A stretch of 64,000 nt of DNA from Bordetella genomosp. 11 (GTDB taxonomy: Bacteria; Pseudomonadota; Gammaproteobacteria; Burkholderiales; Burkholderiaceae_B). The stretch covers positions 1,054,001 through 1,118,000 of the forward strand of contig NZ_NEVS01000001.1 of assembly GCF_002261215.1 (NCBI RefSeq), given 5' to 3'. Made by a program: the position numbers and the translations under genes. Below the pieces are notes generated by a model. That model saw nothing but the letters and a program-made list of their open reading frames with translations, was not told where the DNA came from and ran no database searches. Positions 18,151 to 28,600 of this stretch are shown piece after piece (position 1 is the first letter of the stretch; each line of letters opens with the position of its first letter).

Positions 18151-19095
18151 ATGGACCTACGCCAACTCGAATATTTCGTCCACGTCGCGGAACTGGGCAG
18201 CTTCACCAAGGCCGCCGCCATCCTGGACGTGGCGCAGCCGGCGCTCAGCCGCCAGGTGCGCCGCCTGGAAATCGAACTGCGCCAGACCTTGCTTTACCGC
18301 AACGGGCGGGGCGTCAGTCCCACCGAGGCGGGCAAGCGGCTGCTGGCGCACGGCCGGGGCATCCTTCTGCAGTTCGACCGCGCGCGCCAGGAAGTGGAGG
18401 ACGCGCGCGGTTCGCCGGTCGGCCGCATCGTCGTCGGCGTGCCGCATTCCATCGGCCGCCTGCTGACCGCGCCATTCGTCGCCGAGTTCCGGCTGGCGTT
18501 TCCGCGCGCCATGCTATCCATCACGGAAGGCCTGACCGTCCATCTGCATGAATGGCTGCTGTCCGGGCGCATCGACGTCGCCATTCTGCACGACCCCATG
18601 CCCACGCCCGGCCTGGATTTCCTGCCGCTGAGCGAAGACCCGCTGTTCCTGATCGAGCGGCGCGCGAAAGGGCGGGCCGCGCAGGGCGCGTCCATCGCCG
18701 TCAAGGACCTGGCGGGAGTGCCGCTGATCATCCCCAGCCGTCCGCATCCCTTGCGCATGCTGGTGGAAACCCGCCTGGCCAGCCTGGGCCGCAAGATTTC
18801 GGTCAGCCTGGAGATCGACGCCGTCGGTGCCATTGTCGATCTCGTGACGCAGGGCTACGGTCATGCCATCGTGACGCAGAATGCCTTGCTTATCGCGTCG
18901 GACGCCGCCAAGCTCAGCGCCCGCCGTATCGTGTCCCCGCGCATGACCAGCACGCTGGCGCTGGCCACCTCGGCCGAGCGTCCGCAAACGGCCCTGGGCC
19001 GCCAGACGGCGGAGCTGATCGCGCGTTTCGTGCCCCAGGCGCTGGCCCAGGCGGCCCGGCGCGCGGGCGGCCGCAAAAGCGAAAGACGCGGGTAG
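18151..19095 (+). CDS. LysR-family transcriptional regulator
   Basis: A 314-residue regulator beginning MDLRQLEYFVHVAELGSFTKAAAILDVAQPALSRQVRRLEIELRQTLLYRNGRGVSPTEAGKRLL. The effector domain (GRIVVGVPHSIGRLLTAPFVAEFRLAFPRA) resembles NAC/Cbl-like and CynR-like members. It has a GGGAG site and lies 140 bp upstream of, and co-directional with, the amidohydrolase at 19236, so it probably regulates that amidohydrolase/Bug pair. Confidence 0.9.
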   Translation: MDLRQLEYFVHVAELGSFTKAAAILDVAQPALSRQVRRLEIELRQTLLYRNGRGVSPTEAGKRLLAHGRGILLQFDRARQEVEDARGSPVGRIVVGVPHSIGRLLTAPFVAEFRLAFPRAMLSITEGLTVHLHEWLLSGRIDVAILHDPMPTPGLDFLPLSEDPLFLIERRAKGRAAQGASIAVKDLAGVPLIIPSRPHPLRMLVETRLASLGRKISVSLEIDAVGAIVDLVTQGYGHAIVTQNALLIASDAAKLSARRIVSPRMTSTLALATSAERPQTALGRQTAELIARFVPQALAQAARRAGGRKSERRG

Positions 19096-19155
19096 GATCG
19101 CGCGGCCGCCACCGCCCGGCGTTTCCGTTATTCATTTCGGGAATATCAGCTAGAT

Positions 19156-19195
19156 CGGAAATGCCGTTCCGCTCTTTCGTGCCCGCGTCTATAGT
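19156..19195 (+). promoter_or_regulatory. Candidate promoter with inverted repeat before the second amidohydrolase
   Basis: An inverted repeat CGGAA-N6-TTCCG (19156-19171) overlaps a possible -35 TTCCGC (19167-19172), and TATAGT follows after 17 bp (19190-19195). A site overlapping the -35 is where LysR activators often bind, and the LysR gene is immediately upstream. Confidence 0.45.
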
Positions 19196-19235
19196 CACTT
19201 TTCAATACATATGACGCGCGAAGCAGGAGAGCGGT

Positions 19236-20120
19236 GTGTTGATTACCGACACCCAGGTGCATTTGTGGGAAGCCCATCGGCCGGACCGGCCCTGGCCGCC
19301 CGAAGAGGTCGAACGCAAGGTCTTCGTGGCCGTCGAGGGCGCTCGCCCGCACCGCGAGGAGCCGCTGGGCGCGGAAGAATTCCTGGCGACGATGGATGCG
19401 GCCGGCGTGCAGCGCGCCATCATCGTCCCGCCTTCCCCGGTCGGCGACAGCAACGATACCGCGCTGGAAGCGGCGGCCCGCCATCCCCGTCGCCTGGCCA
19501 TCATGGGCCGTTTCAATCCCGAAGCGCCCGATGCGCGCGAACGCCTGGAGCACTGGCTGGACCAGCCCAATATGCTTGGCATCCGCATGACCTTCCATAA
19601 GCCCAAGTGGAGCGGCTGGCTGGAGCCGGGCGGCATGGATTGGTTCTGGGCCGCATGCGAGCGCCTGGATATCCCGCTGATGGTCTTCGTGCCGGGGCAC
19701 GTGGACAAGATTCCCGATCTGGCGCAGCGCCATCCCGGCTTGCGGCTGATACTGGACCACATGGCCCGCCGCAGCAACCTGCGCGACGAGGCCGCCTTCG
19801 CCGACCTGGACGACCTGCTGGCGCTGGCGCGTTTTCCCAACGTATCGGTGAAGGCGTCCGCGGCGCCCTGCTACAGCAACCAGCCTTACCCCTTCGCCAA
19901 CCTGGATCCTTATCTGAGGCGCATTTTCGAGGCCTTCGGCCCGCGGCGCACGATGTGGGGATCCGATTACACGCGCCTGCCGTGCACCTACCAGGAATGC
20001 GTCGACCATTTCCGTGTCGCGCTGGATTTCCTGGACGCGGACAGCCGCGCATGGGTGATGGGCAAGGCCGCCGCGCAGATCCTGCGCTGGCCCGAATCCG
20101 CTTTTGACGACGACGCCTGA
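19236..20120 (+). CDS. Amidohydrolase-2-family metal-dependent hydrolase
   Basis: A 294-residue hydrolase starting with GTG, preceded by AGGAGAGCG. The metal motif is ITDTQVHLWEAHRP, with QxH in place of HxH, a known variant in this family. Later motifs are LILDHMARRSN and TMWGSDYTRLPC (catalytic Asp). It is a paralogue of the enzyme at 16045 but clearly diverged. Followed by a strong terminator at 20127-20149 and a Bug gene. It may hydrolyse a lactone or amide brought in via the Bug protein; the substrate is unknown. Confidence 0.85.
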   Translation: MLITDTQVHLWEAHRPDRPWPPEEVERKVFVAVEGARPHREEPLGAEEFLATMDAAGVQRAIIVPPSPVGDSNDTALEAAARHPRRLAIMGRFNPEAPDARERLEHWLDQPNMLGIRMTFHKPKWSGWLEPGGMDWFWAACERLDIPLMVFVPGHVDKIPDLAQRHPGLRLILDHMARRSNLRDEAAFADLDDLLALARFPNVSVKASAAPCYSNQPYPFANLDPYLRRIFEAFGPRRTMWGSDYTRLPCTYQECVDHFRVALDFLDADSRAWVMGKAAAQILRWPESAFDDDA

Positions 20121-20126
20121 CGTCAC

Positions 20127-20149
20127 GGGGCCTCCGGGCCCCTTTTTTT
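20127..20149 (+). terminator. Rho-independent terminator after the amidohydrolase
   Basis: The stem GGGGCC/GGCCCC with a TCCG loop is followed by seven T residues (20143-20149), seven bases after the stop codon. It is a classic terminator, so the downstream Bug gene needs its own promoter or read-through. Confidence 0.9.
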
Positions 20150-20226
20150 CAGGACACACCATCCGCTCCAGTGCGGCAAGCCGATCGCGGCGCGGCGCAT
20201 TTAAACAGTAAGAACGAGAGACAGAC

Positions 20227-21216
20227 ATGAGATCCGTATTCCGTACACCGGCCTGGATGCTGGCGGCCACGCTGGCTGTCGCGCTGATGGCCCCCCTGGG
20301 CGCCGCTCGCGCGCAGGCAGGCTATCCCGATAAGCCCATTCGCATGATCGTGCCGTTCCCGCCGGGAGGCGCGGTGGACATCCTCGGCCGCCTGGTGGCA
20401 CAGCACATCGGCCAGCAGATGAACCAGTCCATCGTCGTGGAGAACCGGTCCGGCGCCAACGGCAGCGTGGGCAACGAGGCCGCCGCCAAGGCCCCGGCCG
20501 ATGGCTACACCATCCTGCTGGGCGCCAATGGCCTGGCGACCAACGTGGCGCTGTATCCGAAGCGGCCGTTTTCCGAGCTGAAGTCGCTGACGCCCATCGC
20601 CTACGTCGGTTCCTCGCCGCTGATCATGATGGTGCCGCCGGATTCGCCGGCCAAGTCGCTGAAGGATATCGTCGATGCCGCCAAGGCGGATCCCAACAAG
20701 ATCAGCTATGCATCCGCCGGTCCCGGCAGCTCCGCGCACCTGGGTTCGGAGCTGTTGAAGTACGTCACGAAGACCAATATGCTGCACGTGCCCTACAAGG
20801 GCGGCGCGCCGGCCATCGTCGACCTCAGCGCCGGCCGCGTGAACTTCATGCTGCTCGATCCGGTGCAGGGCCTGTCGCAGCTGCAATCCGGCCGCCTGCG
20901 CGCCCTGGTCGTCGCCAGCAAGGACCGCCTGGCGCTGGTGAAGGACGTGCCGTCCGCGGCGGAAGCCGGGTTCCCCGACTTCGAGGCCAGTGTGTGGTGG
21001 GGCTTCATGGCGCCCAAGGGCACGCCGCCGGAGATCGTCGACCGCTTGAATGCCGAGATCAACAAGGCGCTGACCAACCCCGACGCGCAGAAGATTCTGG
21101 CGGGCATGGGGGTCACCACCAAGCCCGGTACGCCGGCGGATTTCGGCAAGTATCTCGACGCCGAGGCCGCCAAGTGGGCCACGGTGATCAAGGCGGCGAA
21201 CATCACGGCGGATTGA
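20227..21216 (+). CDS. Bug-family (TctC-like) periplasmic solute-binding protein
   Basis: A 329-residue exported protein with signal MRSVFRTPAWMLAATLAVALMAPLGAARAQA, cut near ARAQAG. The mature start YPDKPIRMIVPFPPGGAVDILGRLVAQ and later VVENRSGANGSVGNEAAAKAPADGYTI are diagnostic. It completes a LysR/amidohydrolase/Bug set (18151-21216) matching the one at 14994-17981. It converges with another Bug gene at a long hairpin (21221-21255). Confidence 0.93.
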   Translation: MRSVFRTPAWMLAATLAVALMAPLGAARAQAGYPDKPIRMIVPFPPGGAVDILGRLVAQHIGQQMNQSIVVENRSGANGSVGNEAAAKAPADGYTILLGANGLATNVALYPKRPFSELKSLTPIAYVGSSPLIMMVPPDSPAKSLKDIVDAAKADPNKISYASAGPGSSAHLGSELLKYVTKTNMLHVPYKGGAPAIVDLSAGRVNFMLLDPVQGLSQLQSGRLRALVVASKDRLALVKDVPSAAEAGFPDFEASVWWGFMAPKGTPPEIVDRLNAEINKALTNPDAQKILAGMGVTTKPGTPADFGKYLDAEAAKWATVIKAANITAD

Positions 21217-21220
21217 TCGC

Positions 21221-21255
21221 CCTGGCTTCGGGCGCGCTGCGCGCCCGAAGCCAGG
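21221..21255. terminator. Bidirectional hairpin between two convergent Bug genes
   Basis: A perfect 16-bp stem (21221-21236 with 21240-21255) closes a CTG loop. It fills the 42 bp between the stops of the convergent genes and has no T-tract. It probably stops transcription from both sides or stabilises both 3' ends. Confidence 0.75.
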
Positions 21256-21258
21256 CCG

Positions 21259-22236
21259 TCATTCCGTGCGGATTCCCGCGGTATCGATCAGCTTCTTCCA
21301 CTTCGCGACCTCGGACTTCTGGAACGCCGCCAGTTGCTGCGCGTCCATGCCGCTGCCGTCGATGGCCATGTCGGCGAATTTCTTCTTCACGTCCGGCTCC
21401 CGGAGTATTTTCAGGATCTCGGTGCTGAGCCTGTCGACGATGGGCTTGGGCGTGCCGGCCGGCGCGAACACCGCCTGCCACGAGACGACCTCGTAATCCT
21501 TCAAGCCCAGTTCCTGCATGGTGGGCACATCGGGCAGGTGCGGGTCGCGCTTCGCGGAGGTGACCGCCAGGGCGCGCAGCTTGCCGGACTGGATCAGGGG
21601 CAGGGCCGGCGGGATGTTATCGAAGGCCATGGAGAGCTGGCCGCCCATCAGCGCCTGCAGCACCGGCGCGCTGCCCTTGAAGGGCACATGCATGATATCG
21701 ACCTTGGCCGTGGCCTTGAACAATTCGCCGGACAGGTTCTGCGACGTGCCGTTGCCCGAGGAACCGTAGCTGAGCGCGCCCGGTTTGGCCTTGGCCGCGG
21801 CCAGGACATCGGCCACGCTTCGGAAAGGGCTGTCGTCCTTGACGAGCAGGGCATTGCCCAGCTTGCCGGTCAAGGCCACCGGCACGAAATCCTTGACCAT
21901 GTCGTACGGCATGTTCTTGTACAGGCTGCCGTTGATGGAGTGCGAACTGATGGTGCCGCCGACCAGCGTATAGCCGTCGGGCTTGGCCTTGGCGACGTAA
22001 TCCGAACCGATATTGCCACCGGCGCCGGGGCGGTTTTCGACGACGACCGTGGTGCCCAGGGCCGGGCCGAGCTTGCTGGCGACCAGGCGTCCGATGATGT
22101 CGGTGGCCCCGCCGGGCGCGAAGGGAACGATATACGTAATGGGTTTGCCGTCGGGCCAGGCGGCGTCGGCGTGCGCCGTGGCGGCCAGGCCAAGGGCGCA
22201 GACGGCGGACAGGGCGAGTCGGGTGGCAGCGTGCAT
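21259..22236 (-). CDS. Bug-family (TctC-like) periplasmic solute-binding protein
   Basis: A 325-residue exported protein with signal MHAATRLALSAVCALGLAATAHADA, mature start near WPDGKPITYIVPFAPGGATDIIGRLVASKLG, and VVVENRPGAGGNIGSDYVAKAKPDGYTL. AAAAGGAGACACC precedes the ATG. It is the only gene of its transcription unit visible here; no enzyme or regulator lies beside it on the same strand. Ligand unknown. Confidence 0.93.
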   Translation of the reverse strand: MHAATRLALSAVCALGLAATAHADAAWPDGKPITYIVPFAPGGATDIIGRLVASKLGPALGTTVVVENRPGAGGNIGSDYVAKAKPDGYTLVGGTISSHSINGSLYKNMPYDMVKDFVPVALTGKLGNALLVKDDSPFRSVADVLAAAKAKPGALSYGSSGNGTSQNLSGELFKATAKVDIMHVPFKGSAPVLQALMGGQLSMAFDNIPPALPLIQSGKLRALAVTSAKRDPHLPDVPTMQELGLKDYEVVSWQAVFAPAGTPKPIVDRLSTEILKILREPDVKKKFADMAIDGSGMDAQQLAAFQKSEVAKWKKLIDTAGIRTE

Positions 22237-22346
22237 GGTGTCTCCTTTTGCATTTTGCTTATGGCTGCGGAATATGCGTAAGTCGCGCCCTCTGTCGGGG
22301 CGCTAGGCCGCGAGACCCACGGTGCTGCCTGTGCGGGCCGCCGCGC

Positions 22347-22382
22347 GCCATGCCGCGTCGCCGGGTCGGGATGCGGCATGGC
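22347..22382 (-). terminator. Hairpin downstream of the first autotransporter gene
   Basis: A 10-bp perfect stem, GCCATGCCGC (22347-22356) with GCGGCATGGC (22373-22382), has a 16-base loop. It lies 40 bp beyond the stop of the minus-strand autotransporter. No T-tract is present, so the assignment as terminator is by position. Confidence 0.4.
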
Positions 22383-22421
22383 AGCGCCATAGCATATACC
22401 GGTCGCGCCGGCCCGCCTTGG

Positions 22422-25400
22422 CTACCAGCGGTATCGATATCCCGCGACGATGGCGCGGGAGTGGGATACGTGGCGTCCTTTGCCGACTTCGATATCCGCG
22501 TACAGCAAGTGGCGCCGACCCACTTCGGCCTCGGCCCCGAGACCGATTTCGAAACGGTTGCCGGACAGGTCCGTGCCCAGCGAGGCGCCATCGGCATGTA
22601 TCGCGCCGCGATTGGCGAATTCGCGCAGCCAGTTCGCACGCACGTAGGGCGTGGCGATGTCGCCATTGCCCAGGTCGATGGCGCGCCCGGCGCGCACGCC
22701 GGCCTGGGATTGCAGCGAATGGCCGCCGCGATCGTGTACCGCCGTGCCGTCGCTCAAGGTATAGCGCGCGGGCCCCGCGCGGAAATACGACAGGCCGGCA
22801 TGGGGTTCGACGAACCAGCCGCGCGCCAGGTCCAGGCGGTGTCCGGCCGCGATGGCGATGCCGGCGCCGACATGATGGAACCGGCCCGTCGCCGGATCGT
22901 CGAAGGCGGACCCGCGCGCCTGTACCGTATTGCGATAGCGCCCCGCGGATGCCGCGACGCTGGCGTAAGCGCCGTTGTCCAGCCGCAGGACGGCATACGC
23001 GCCGAAGAGCGCCGCCGACGTGCGGCCCTTGCCGTCGTCGAAGCGGCGCTGCGCGTCGACCTGGCTGGCGGTGACACCCAGATGCCAGCGGCCGGCGGTC
23101 ACGTCGACGGCCCGGTCGGCCCCCAGGGTATAGCCCCACAGCGACTCGGTATAAGGTTCGCCATCGGCCTGATGCAGGTGCTGGCGCGTATCGATGCCGC
23201 GTATCCAGATGCCGGTGTCCTTTCCGGCCGGCAAGGCGTCCATCGGGGTCGCGCGCAGCGTGCGCGTCCGGCTTTCGACGGGCCGCATCGCGGCTGTCCA
23301 TAGCGTACTGGCAGACGCGATGCCGCCGTTGTTGACCAGGGCGTTCCGGATGGCCCGCGACGGCTGGGCGGCCGGGGCGGCATCGCCGCCGTCCTTATCG
23401 AGGGCCGCGGCAAGCGCGCCGCCGGCATCGATCGCCGTGGCGCCGTCCCCGCCGTCTTTCCCTTCCGTCTCAGCCTTGTCCGGTGGCGCGTCTCCGTGGG
23501 CGGTCTCGCCGTCCTCCGGCGTGGTGTGCGCGCCGGTCGTGTCCGAGCTGCCGCCGCGATCCTCGCCATCGTCTGCCTGGCCGGGGGTATCGCCGGTGCC
23601 GGGTTGTTCGCGCGGGTCGCCGCCATCGGCAGGGGCGTCCGGCAGGGCGTCGTCCGTTTCCAGGGACCATACGAAACCCGTGGCGGTCTCGGCTTTTTTC
23701 AGCGTGTAGCGGTGTCCCAGGACATCCACGGCCTGGCCGGCGTTCTCCAGCGCGAAGGAGGCATCGCCCTGGCGCGCGCGGACGATGGGCACGGCGCGCG
23801 CGCCCGCGCGTTCGCCCGGCAGGGAGTGGTCGGTGATCAGTACGGCATACGAGCCGTGGGCGCGGCCCCGTATGTCCAGGCTATCCGCCAGGCCGCGCGC
23901 CAGATGCGTACGCATTTCGAAACGCCCGTTGCCCTCCAGGCCATCGCGCACGGTCAAGCTGTGGAAGCGCGGCGCGCCGTCGTGCCTGCCATGCGATTCG
24001 ACGAAACGCAGCGTCGCGCGATCGGCCATCGCCATGGCATCGATGGCGGAATTCCCGTCCATGGCCCAGGTGCTGCTGCCGTCGATGCGGACATGGCCGC
24101 CGATATCGGTATGGCCCTCCCATACCGAACCGTTCGCCAGCTGGATGTGCGCCCGCGACTGCGGCATGCCGTGGATGTCGCCCTCCGCCAGCGTGTCGTC
24201 GAGCGTGAGCATGGTGTAGTACGTCTGGCCGGGCCGCTGGGGCGCCGCCCCCTGGAGGCGGACGACTTCAAGCAGCGTATTGGACGCGCTGTGCACCTCT
24301 GCCCGCTTGAAACTGAAGACAGCGCTTTCGTCGGGCGAATCCGCCCATGCGCGCAACGATGTCCCGTAGCTTTTCAGCGTTGCGCGCGTGTCCTTGCCCT
24401 CGAAACGGAATCGTCCCGCCTCGTTGCCTACCGCATAGGGCGTTTGCGGGCCGGTCATCAGCGAGACGTCGCTCAGGTGCGCGCGGGCCCGCTGAAGCGC
24501 CACGGCCGGGGAATTCGCGCCTTGCATATGGATGAACCCGCGCGTGATCCGCACGGTCGTACTGGCGGGGTCGCACCGGGTTTCACCGTTCTTCACCGCG
24601 CATGCGGACCTGCCGGAGACATCCAGGCCGGCGCTGTCGTTGCCCTGGCTGTACAGCCAGAGATTCTTGCCAGTCACCGTGGAATTCTGGGTGGCCAGAA
24701 TGCCGGTGCTGGAGGGGCCGTTCAGGATGGTTCGCACGCCATTGAATGTCACGTTCCGGTTGGCGGTGACATGGATCGCGGTGTTGTGGGATCCCTTGCC
24801 GAAAATCCACACCGGCGCGTCCGGACGCGCTGCCGACGCCGGTGTCGTGTCATGCGCCTGCGACATCGGCGCGCCAAGATGGATGGGGCCGGTCGCGCCG
24901 ACGACGTGCAGGCCATGCGCGCGGTTGCCGTACAGGGTGATGGTCCCGCTGTCCATGCGCAGTTCGCCGCCGGTGGCATAGGCCCAGTCGGGCAGATCGT
25001 CGCCTCTTTGGTCGAAACCGCCCAGCCCATGCGCCCGGTCGCCGCGCGTGGTGATGCGGGCGCCCGTGATGGACAGCCCGGCGGCGCCGCTGAAGTAGAC
25101 ACCGTAGGCATCGTTGCCGGCGGTATGGAGTTCGGCGTCGGTAATATCGGTTGCCCCGAAATCGACGGCCGTGACGGCGTGTGCCCAATCGTCTTGCGTG
25201 CGTATGGGGCCGCGCACGCGCGTGCGGCGCCCGGGATTGCCATCCGTGGCTTCGACGGTGCGATCGGACCAGTTGTATTCGGCCGCGTATTCGTCCGCGC
25301 GGGCATCGCCGATGGGATAGGCCAGCAGCGCGAGCACGGCAGCACCGGCCACCTCGCGTTTGCGGGGCAGTCCCAGGCGCGGCTTTTGGCCGGCCGGGGC

Positions 25401-25466
25401 AGCGGCGCGTGCCTTGTCCTTGCGTACGCGCCCATCGCGCGGTCCATCAACATGTGGTCGGCCCAT
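22422..25466 (-). CDS. Type Va autotransporter, pertactin-like
   Basis: A 1014-residue surface protein. The start at 25466 has a GGAGGAT site; the N-terminus is extended and ends in a hydrophobic stretch (VAGAAVLALLAYPIGDARA-DEY). The passenger (about 55-600) is a beta-helix with DAYGVYFSGAAGLSITGA-type turns and one RGD (TTRGDRAHG). One Cys pair lies in SACAVKNGETRC. An acidic Gly/Asp/Glu-rich linker (about 610-710) precedes the C-terminal 12-strand barrel (IWIRGIDTRQHLHQ to VAGYRYRW, ending in Trp as expected). No protease or lipase motif is visible, so adhesion or a structural role is most likely. It is a paralogue of the next gene. Confidence 0.9.
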   Translation of the reverse strand: MGRPHVDGPRDGRVRKDKARAAAPAGQKPRLGLPRKREVAGAAVLALLAYPIGDARADEYAAEYNWSDRTVEATDGNPGRRTRVRGPIRTQDDWAHAVTAVDFGATDITDAELHTAGNDAYGVYFSGAAGLSITGARITTRGDRAHGLGGFDQRGDDLPDWAYATGGELRMDSGTITLYGNRAHGLHVVGATGPIHLGAPMSQAHDTTPASAARPDAPVWIFGKGSHNTAIHVTANRNVTFNGVRTILNGPSSTGILATQNSTVTGKNLWLYSQGNDSAGLDVSGRSACAVKNGETRCDPASTTVRITRGFIHMQGANSPAVALQRARAHLSDVSLMTGPQTPYAVGNEAGRFRFEGKDTRATLKSYGTSLRAWADSPDESAVFSFKRAEVHSASNTLLEVVRLQGAAPQRPGQTYYTMLTLDDTLAEGDIHGMPQSRAHIQLANGSVWEGHTDIGGHVRIDGSSTWAMDGNSAIDAMAMADRATLRFVESHGRHDGAPRFHSLTVRDGLEGNGRFEMRTHLARGLADSLDIRGRAHGSYAVLITDHSLPGERAGARAVPIVRARQGDASFALENAGQAVDVLGHRYTLKKAETATGFVWSLETDDALPDAPADGGDPREQPGTGDTPGQADDGEDRGGSSDTTGAHTTPEDGETAHGDAPPDKAETEGKDGGDGATAIDAGGALAAALDKDGGDAAPAAQPSRAIRNALVNNGGIASASTLWTAAMRPVESRTRTLRATPMDALPAGKDTGIWIRGIDTRQHLHQADGEPYTESLWGYTLGADRAVDVTAGRWHLGVTASQVDAQRRFDDGKGRTSAALFGAYAVLRLDNGAYASVAASAGRYRNTVQARGSAFDDPATGRFHHVGAGIAIAAGHRLDLARGWFVEPHAGLSYFRAGPARYTLSDGTAVHDRGGHSLQSQAGVRAGRAIDLGNGDIATPYVRANWLREFANRGAIHADGASLGTDLSGNRFEIGLGAEAEVGRRHLLYADIEVGKGRHVSHSRAIVAGYRYRW

Positions 25467-25696
25467 GGCGGCTTGATCCTCCAGCATTTGCAAAGCGCCT
25501 TCCAAGGCCTGGCGGGGTGCCTGGCGTACAACGACAATCGGCCGCGATCGTCGTGACGGACGATCGCGGCCGGCTGTACGTGAGAAGGTCAGAGCGGGTA
25601 TGTGCGCGCGGGATCCTTTCTGTTCCGTGGAGGCGCGCGCCGGCCCGGGGGCGATTCCACGCATCCCGGTCCGGCGCCACGGCGGTGGCCGACGGT

Positions 25697-28600
25697 TTAC
25701 CAGCGGTATTGCAGGCCGACGATCACCATGCGCGATTCCTCGAAGCGCCTGCCTTTGGCATAGCCGGCATCGAGGACCAGGCTGTAGGCCTTGCCCAGGC
25801 GCGCCTCGAAGCCGGCGCCCAGTTCGACCCGGCCGCCGCCCAGGTCCGCTTTCAGGGCCATGCCGTTTACGGTGACATGGTTGCGGTTGCCACGTTCATA
25901 GGCATAGCCGGCGCGCAGATAGGGCGTGACGCTGCCGCCATTGCCGGTGCCGATCACGCGGCCGATGCGCGCGCCCACCCGTCCTTGCAGGGAGTGGCCG
26001 CCATGGTCCCGTACCGGCGTGCCGTCGCTCAGGGTGTAGCGGGCGCCGCCGACGTACAGGTAGTCCAGGCCCGCGTGCGGTTCGGCGAACCATGCGCGAG
26101 GCAATTCCACGCGATGACCCGCTTCGATGGACGCGCCGATGCCATTGTTGCGGAAGGCGCCGGCCAGGCGTTTGCCGTCCGTCGCCTTGCCGTGCATATC
26201 GTGGCGATAACGGCCTGCCGCGACGATGGCGGTGGCATAGCTGCCCTGGGGGCCCAGGAAGGTCGCGTAGCCGCCGACATGCGCGCTGCGTGTGCGGCCC
26301 TTGCCGTCGTCGAAGTCGCGGTGGCTGCCGGCCTGCGCGGCCAGCAGGCCGATGTGCCAGCGGCCGGCCGCGACGTCGATGGCGCGATCGATGCCCGCGA
26401 CGAAGCCTTGCAGGTCCTGGCGGTATTTGCCCGTGAGCGGGTTGTCGATCTTCTGCCGGGCGTCGGTGGCTTCGAGCCAGATGCCGATGCCCGAGCCGTC
26501 GATGGCATGGGTGCCGCCGGGCAGCGTGGCCGCGTTGCCCTGGCGCGCGGCGCGCAAGCGGCGGTTCAGGGCGGCCAGTTGTGCGTTCCAGATGCCCTGT
26601 CCGGCGGCAAGGGCGGCGTTGTTCATTGCCAGCGTGGCGCCGGTGGAAAGCGGCGTGGGCAATGGGGGCGGGGGAGGCGCCGGTTCGGGCGCGGCCGGCG
26701 GTTCCGGCTGGGACTGTTCCGCTTGTTCCGTCGCCTCGCCTTCGCCGCCGGGCGGCGCTTGCGTCTCGGATTCCGCATCCGTTCCGGCAGGGACGTCGTG
26801 GGCGTTCGGCTCCGGCGGGGACCCGGCATCCGGGGCGGGTTCGCCGTCGAGGGGCGGTTCGCCTTCCGGCGCGGGCGTGGGTTTGCCTACGGGGGCCGGA
26901 GGGTTTCCCGGTGTGGGGGTCGATTCGTTCACGGGCGCCGGAGGGCTTTCCGGTGTGGGGGTCGGTTCGTTCACGGGCGCCGGAGGGTTTCCCGGTGTGG
27001 GCGTCGGTTCGTTCACGGGCACCGGGTGGCTTTCGGGCGTAGGCGTTGGCTCGTTCACGGGCACGGGATGGTTTTCGGGTGTGGGCGTTGGCACATTCAC
27101 CGGCACGGGATGGCTTTCCGGTGTCGGCGCTGGCTCATCCACGGGTACCGGTGCGAGCACGGGGCCTCCAGGGTCGTTTCCGGGTCGGCGCCCGGGTGGA
27201 GGACTATCGTCGGGTCCGGGGACTACGGTGGGGGGAATGCTTCCGGGCCTGGGCGGGCTTCCGCCGGGGATGCCGCCGACCGGCCCGGGGATAGTTTCGG
27301 GCCGCGGGGTATCGGGCCGCGGGCTATCGGGCTTGCGATCCGGTTCACCCTGGCGGCTTGGCGGCGCCTCGATCGGGGCGCGACGCGTATGTTCCGGATC
27401 CACCCGCGCCGTTTCGTGGAAGCTGTAAAAGGCCGCCGGCGTTTCCGCAACCGTTTCCCGGTAGCCGCGCGGAGCAGGCAGGTCCAGGGTCGCGTAGCCG
27501 CGAACGAAGGGCGCGCCTTCGGGCACCGCCAGCACCGTCACCGCCGGGCCGTCCTTCGACGCTTCCTTGTGCAGCTGGAACGCGTGGCCCGCTAGCAGGA
27601 CGCGTTCGGCCTTGTCCGGCAGCGCGTAGTTCGCGGGCCCGCCTCGCGCCGCGTGGAGCAGTTCGATGGATGTCACGGTATCGGCTGGCGTACCGGTATC
27701 CTTCAATGCAATGACGATGTCGTCCCGCACGCGGCCGCCGACCAGGATTTTGTCGCTGTCCCGGTTCGCGGCATCGACACGCATGGCGATTTTGCCGTTG
27801 CCGCGCATGTCCTGCCGTACCTGCAGGCGATGAAAGTCCGCCGGCTGCGCGTCCGCGGACTCGGGCTGCCGGAAGGCGATCGTCCCGCGGTCCAGCGCGA
27901 CCTCCTGCACCGCCGCATTTCCGTCCACCGCCCAGGTGCTGCCCGGACCCGCGGTCACCGTCCCGCCGATATTCGTATGGCCGTCCCATGTCGATCCGTC
28001 GCGCAGCGTGACGTTCACGCGTGGGGCCCTGGTGCCACCCCAGATCTCGCCGCGCGCGTCGCTTCGTTCCAGCGACAGGTTCACATGCGCGGGCTGGGCG
28101 GTCGCGTCATCCGCGTGATCGTGGCCCGCCTCCATCAGGCTATGCGAGCCGCTGCGGATGGAGACATTGCGGAAGTCGAAGCTAGCCGCGGGCAGGCCGT
28201 CGGCGGTCCATGCCGCCAGGGCCGAACCCGTGGCGCGGATCGTGGCGCGTTCCCGCCTGCCTTCCATGTGCAAGCTGCCGCCCTCGTTGCCCACGGCGAA
28301 GCGGGCGCCGGCCGCGGTGGCGATGGAGACGTCCTCCAGGAACACGTTGCCGCGCACGATCTCCACGGCGGGCGAATTGTGTCCCGTCATGTCGATGAAA
28401 CCGTCCGTTAGCTTGACCACCGATGGCACCGGGCATCGCTCGGCATCGGCGCGCCGGGCATCGCCGCGCACGCGCATTCCGAAACTGTCCGGGCCGGACA
28501 CCGCGATGCCGGCGTTCCTGCCGGTCACGCCGGCGCCCCCGCTGACGGAAAGCGCAACCGCGCCGGCCTGTGTCAGCGCGATACCGACGCCATTGAATTC

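Noticed and set aside
25181..27595. 804-codon plus-strand frame over the autotransporter genes
   Set aside because: Its repeats (RRFVHGRRRAFRCGG-like) are just the antisense reading of the Pro-rich repeat tract; no start signal or domain.
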